A stretch of DNA of 64,000 nucleotides from assembly GCF_003253705.1 (NCBI RefSeq), contig NZ_QKYU01000008.1:1-64000 (forward strand), given 5' to 3'. This DNA is from Humitalea rosea (GTDB taxonomy: Bacteria; Pseudomonadota; Alphaproteobacteria; Acetobacterales; Acetobacteraceae). The translations under genes were made by a program, and so were the position numbers. Of the stretch, positions 60,877-64,000 are shown one piece after another. Under the pieces are notes generated by a model. It ran no database searches. It had not been told where the DNA came from and saw only the letters and a program-made list of their open reading frames with translations. Numbering within the stretch: the stretch's first letter is position 1; every line of letters begins with the position of its first letter.

Positions 60877-63687
60877 TCAACGCCCGCCGCGCAGGTCGCG
60901 CAGCAGCCGCTCGGCCTCGGCCCGTTCAGCGAAGGGCTGCGCGTCGGACATCACCGGCGCCAGCACCGACAGCGCCTCCTCCCGCGCCCCCGTCGCCTGC
61001 AGGGCATAGGCGAGGCGGAAGGAGGCCGCGGGGTCGGGCCGGGACATCGCGGCCCGCGCCACGGCGGCCTGCCGCAGCAGCGGCACCGCCTGTGCCGGCT
61101 GGCCGCCCCGCGCCAGGATCCAGCCCAGCGTATCCGCGGTGTCGATATTGGGTGCGAGGTAATAGGCGCGTTCCGCCAGGGCCCGGGCCGTCGCGTCATT
61201 GCGCTGGCCGAGCAGCCAGGCGAGGTTGTTCAGCGCCACCGCATCATCGGGCCGGTGCGCCACCACCTGACCGAGACGGGTCTCCGCCTCCTCCAGCCGG
61301 CCGGCGCCGATGTCGAGCTGCGACAGCAGCAGCAAGGCATCATCATTGGCCGGTTCCCGCTGCAGCCAGTCGCGCAGGGCAAGGGCCGCCTCGTCGAACT
61401 GGCGCGCGGCGATGCGGGCGCGGGCCAGACGCAGGGCGAGCGGCGCCGAGGGCGTCTCGGCATAGGCCGCGGCAAAGGCCTGGGCCGCATCCTGCGGCCG
61501 CTCCGCCGCCATCAGCAGATCGCCGCGCAGGGTCCGCGACGCCGGCTGCGCCTCGGCCTGCCGCGCCAGCCGGTCGGCCAGCTCCAGCGCCGCATCCGTG
61601 CCGCGCGCGCGCAGCACGAGGGTCGCCAGCGTGGCTTGCAGCGCCGCATCGCCGGGCTTCCGCCGCAGGCCAAGCTGGATCAGCGTCTCCGCGCCCGACA
61701 GGTCACCGGCATGGACCAGAATCCCCGCAAGCTGCTGCCGCGCCACGGTGGAGTCCGGCGTCTCGGCCAGGGCCTGGCGGCTGGCCGCCTCGGCCAGCGC
61801 CCATTGGTCGGCGGCGGCATGCGCATCCGCCCGGGCGATGAGCAAGGCCGGGCTGTGCTGCTCGCGCAGCAGCGGCCCCGCGGTCAACACCTCGGCGGCT
61901 TGCGCGGCCTCACCATGCCGCATCAGCACGTGCGCCAGCAGGAGGGCGAGGCGCGCGTCGCCCGGCGCCGCGGCCTGTGCCTGCGCCAGCACGGCGCGGG
62001 CCTCGGCCGCGCGGGGGCTGCCGGGCATCGCGGCGGCGGCCAGCTGCGCGGCGGCCTCGGCATTGCCGGGCACGGCGCGCAGCGCCTCGCCCAGCAGGCG
62101 CTCGGCCTCCGCCGGCTGCCCCCCGATCCGCGCCAGCCGGACAAGGCCAAGCCGGGCCGGCACCGAATTGGGATGATCCGCCAGGACCTTGGTGAAGGTG
62201 GCGCGCGACTGTTCGAGCTGTAGCTGCATCAGCTGCGCGGTGCCGGCCAGCACGCCCGCCGCCTCGCCATCGCGCGCCGCCGGGTCCAGCCGTTCCAGCT
62301 CGCTGCGCACGGTCGCGAGATCGCCCCGGTAGAGCGCGGCAAAGGCCAGCAGCTCCCGCGCGCCGTGACGCGAGGGATCGGCCCGCAGCACCTCCCCCGC
62401 CGTCGCCGCGGTGCCGGCGACATCGCCCGCGACCAGCCGCGCCGCCGCGAGATGCGACAGGATCTCGGCGTTTTGCGGCGCCAGCCCGGCGGCGCGCTCG
62501 AAGGCGGCGATGGCCTCCTGCCGCCTGCCCGCGGCACCATGCAGCCGGCCCAGCAGGTCGAGGCTTTCGGCATCCGCCCCGCCCCGCTCCGCCAGCCGCG
62601 TCAGCACCGCCGTCGCATCGCCGAGCCGGTTCGCCGCGAGATCGAAGGCGGCCACCAGCCTGGCGCCGCGCGGATCATCGGGACGCCGGGCGAGGTGGCG
62701 CCGGGCGGCATCCTCGGCCTGCGCCGTCTGGCCCAGGCCGCGCTTGGCCATGGCCTGCAACAGATAGCCATCGGGAAAATCACCGAGCACGGGCCCGATC
62801 CGCTGGATCTCGGCATCGACCCCGGCCCAGTCCCGCGACTGCGCCAGCAGCATCGCCCGCAGGTAGTGGCCGGCAACGCTGCCGGGCAGCACGGCCAGGG
62901 CGGCATCGATGTCCTGCTTCGCCTCGGCGGCCTGGTTGAGCCGCAGCAGGATCTCCGCCCGCCGCAGCCGGGCCGGGACATTGCCCGGCGCGATCGCCAC
63001 GATGCGGCCGAAGGTTTCCGCCGCGGCACGGGCCTCGTTGCGGTCCAGCAGCAGCACGCCCTTCCGCACCAGGGCGTCGATGGAGGCCGGATCGCGGGCC
63101 AGCACGGCATCGACCCGCGCCTCGGCGCCGGCGCGATCGCCGGTCGCCGCGGCCACGGCGGCGGCGGCCAGTTCCGGCTGCGTCGCGCCCGGCGCCAGGC
63201 GAACCGCCAGTTCCGCGGTCTCGCGCGCCTCATCCTTCCGCCCCAGCGCCAACTGCGCCAAGGCCCGCCCCGCCGCGACCTGGCCCCCGGCCGGGGTGCC
63301 CGGCCCGGGCTCGGGGAAGGCATCGAGCAAGGGGTTGAAGCGGCCGGCGAGGAGATAGGCGCGCATCAGCAGCGTGGTGCCGGCCGCGGGGTCGTAGCCC
63401 CGCTCCAGCGCCGCGCGGGCCTCCCGCTCAGCGGTCTCGCCATCGCCGAGTTCGAGGCTGGTGGCTGCAAGAGAGGCGCGCCGCGCGGCGGAGGCCGGCT
63501 CCTCGCGCACGGCATTGCGCCATTCGATCTGCGCCGCCCGCAGATCGCCGCGCGCCGCCGCCGCCTCGGCCCGTTCCAGCGCCGCCGCCATCGCATCCGG
63601 CGCCCCCGCCAGGAGCACGCCGCCGAGAAAGGCGGCACCGAACAGGCCATGCGCGGTGCGGCGGGAGGAGGGGTTCATGCGGGACAT
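60877..63687 (-). CDS. prsT: PEP-CTERM system TPR protein PrsT
   Basis: 936 residues. Signal peptide RRTAHGLFGAAFLGGVLLAG with an AxA site (DAMAAA) then over 20 TPR-like helix pairs. Length, export signal and repeat spacing match PrsT, the TPR partner of exosortase A loci, thought to organise the envelope assembly. ATG 63687 follows GGAGG by about six bases; an upstream ATG at 63771 gives an Arg/Pro-rich extension. Thirteen bases after the PrsR stop, so the two are co-transcribed. Confidence 0.9.
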   Translation of the reverse strand: MSRMNPSSRRTAHGLFGAAFLGGVLLAGAPDAMAAALERAEAAAARGDLRAAQIEWRNAVREEPASAARRASLAATSLELGDGETAEREARAALERGYDPAAGTTLLMRAYLLAGRFNPLLDAFPEPGPGTPAGGQVAAGRALAQLALGRKDEARETAELAVRLAPGATQPELAAAAVAAATGDRAGAEARVDAVLARDPASIDALVRKGVLLLDRNEARAAAETFGRIVAIAPGNVPARLRRAEILLRLNQAAEAKQDIDAALAVLPGSVAGHYLRAMLLAQSRDWAGVDAEIQRIGPVLGDFPDGYLLQAMAKRGLGQTAQAEDAARRHLARRPDDPRGARLVAAFDLAANRLGDATAVLTRLAERGGADAESLDLLGRLHGAAGRRQEAIAAFERAAGLAPQNAEILSHLAAARLVAGDVAGTAATAGEVLRADPSRHGARELLAFAALYRGDLATVRSELERLDPAARDGEAAGVLAGTAQLMQLQLEQSRATFTKVLADHPNSVPARLGLVRLARIGGQPAEAERLLGEALRAVPGNAEAAAQLAAAAMPGSPRAAEARAVLAQAQAAAPGDARLALLLAHVLMRHGEAAQAAEVLTAGPLLREQHSPALLIARADAHAAADQWALAEAASRQALAETPDSTVARQQLAGILVHAGDLSGAETLIQLGLRRKPGDAALQATLATLVLRARGTDAALELADRLARQAEAQPASRTLRGDLLMAAERPQDAAQAFAAAYAETPSAPLALRLARARIAARQFDEAALALRDWLQREPANDDALLLLSQLDIGAGRLEEAETRLGQVVAHRPDDAVALNNLAWLLGQRNDATARALAERAYYLAPNIDTADTLGWILARGGQPAQAVPLLRQAAVARAAMSRPDPAASFRLAYALQATGAREEALSVLAPVMSDAQPFAERAEAERLLRDLRGGR

Positions 63688-63700
63688 GGCGGTCCTCCGG

Positions 63701-64000
63701 TCATTCCGTTTCGGGTGAGGCGGGCGGCGCGGGCGTTTCGACGACCGATCCGCGACTGACCGACAGACCATGCGTTTCGAGCAAGGCGTAGATCGTGGGG
63801 CGGCTGACGCCGAGCAGCCGCGCCGCGACCGACAGGCTGCCGTTGCTGCGGGCCAGGGCGCGCTCGATCATGGCGCGCTCGGCCCGCAACCGCGCGGCGC
63901 GCAGGTCGAGGTCGGTGTCGGAATTATCCGGCGGTTCGGCAAGTTCCATGTCGGCCGCGGTGATCATCTGGCCATCGGCCATCAGCGCCGCGCGCCGCAC
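63701..64000 (-). CDS. prsR: PrsR-type response regulator, C-terminal fragment (runs off window)
   Basis: The last 99 residues are visible. RRAALMADGQMITAADMELA is the linker after the AAA+ domain of NtrC-family activators, and RAMIERALARSNGSLSVAAR with LLGVSRPTIYALLETHG is a Fis-type helix-turn-helix. Position upstream of prsT supports PrsR, the sigma-54-dependent activator of PEP-CTERM systems. The receiver and AAA+ domains, and the expected PrsK kinase, lie beyond the window. Confidence 0.8.
   Translation of the reverse strand: MRRAALMADGQMITAADMELAEPPDNSDTDLDLRAARLRAERAMIERALARSNGSLSVAARLLGVSRPTIYALLETHGLSVSRGSVVETPAPPASPETE

Noticed and set aside
59260-62223. 987-codon open frame on the plus strand
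   Set aside because: Antisense to the GT4, ligase and PrsT genes with low-complexity Arg/Gln/His composition; a GC-rich shadow.
1-64000. CRISPR arrays, complete prophage, rRNA operon
   Set aside because: No regularly spaced direct repeats, phage structural or integrase genes, or rRNA sequence were seen.

Overview
The window is a GC-rich alphaproteobacterial chromosome segment that best fits Acetobacteraceae (Roseomonas-like). The call rests on families largely confined to Alphaproteobacteria (TrcR/DUF1013, DUF1192, a DUF6476-like protein, COQ9, split pntAA/pntAB/pntB), flgF-flgG-flgA-flgH gene order, and heavily overlapping ATGA gene junctions. No species can be named from sequence alone.

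Layout. 0-4.3 kb: flagellar basal-body genes, fliL divergent from flgF-flgG-flgA-flgH, with a candidate FlbD/sigma-54 control region between them and a 48-bp duplication at the flgG start. 4.3-8.8 kb: a three-subunit molybdenum hydroxylase (PaoABC-like) divergent from a TetR regulator, sharing a 17-bp perfect palindrome. 8.9-29.4 kb: mostly housekeeping genes: tRNA-Glu(CUC), rluD, rpoH, a VOC protein, a uraH/flavoprotein/Bug-receptor operon, an MFS exporter, serA, the proton-translocating transhydrogenase operon, rpsU, def-coq9, an OmpA-family porin, purEK, two YdcH-like genes, trcR, hsp20 and rpmE. 29.5-34.1 kb: a complete branched-chain-type ABC operon (receptor, LivH, LivM, LivG, LivF), then pdxY.

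35.1-36.3 kb is a graveyard of two decayed insertion sequences (IS5-type and IS701-type). It forms the boundary to a surface-polysaccharide island that runs to the end of the window (36.5-64 kb). The island encodes about seven glycosyltransferases, two FkbM methyltransferases and another SAM methyltransferase, two FemAB/GNAT-like transferases, a Wzx/PST flippase, an AsnB-type amidotransferase, a sugar epimerase, a GT4-polysaccharide deacetylase fusion, a YdcF protein, a large secreted RIFT-barrel-like protein, an exosortase-A-type O-glycosylation ligase, the TPR protein PrsT, and the C-terminus of a PrsR-type sigma-54 response regulator. The last three are hallmarks of the exosortase A / PEP-CTERM exopolysaccharide system. 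The exosortase, PrsK kinase and sorted PEP-CTERM proteins are not in the window and are expected beyond position 64000 or elsewhere.

Working together: the island would build nucleotide-sugar-derived repeat units, decorate them (methyl, acyl, amide, deacetylation), flip and ligate them. PrsT and PrsR would link this to envelope organisation and sigma-54-dependent expression. The flagellar promoter region also looks sigma-54-like, so both motility and polysaccharide may use that factor; this is inference.
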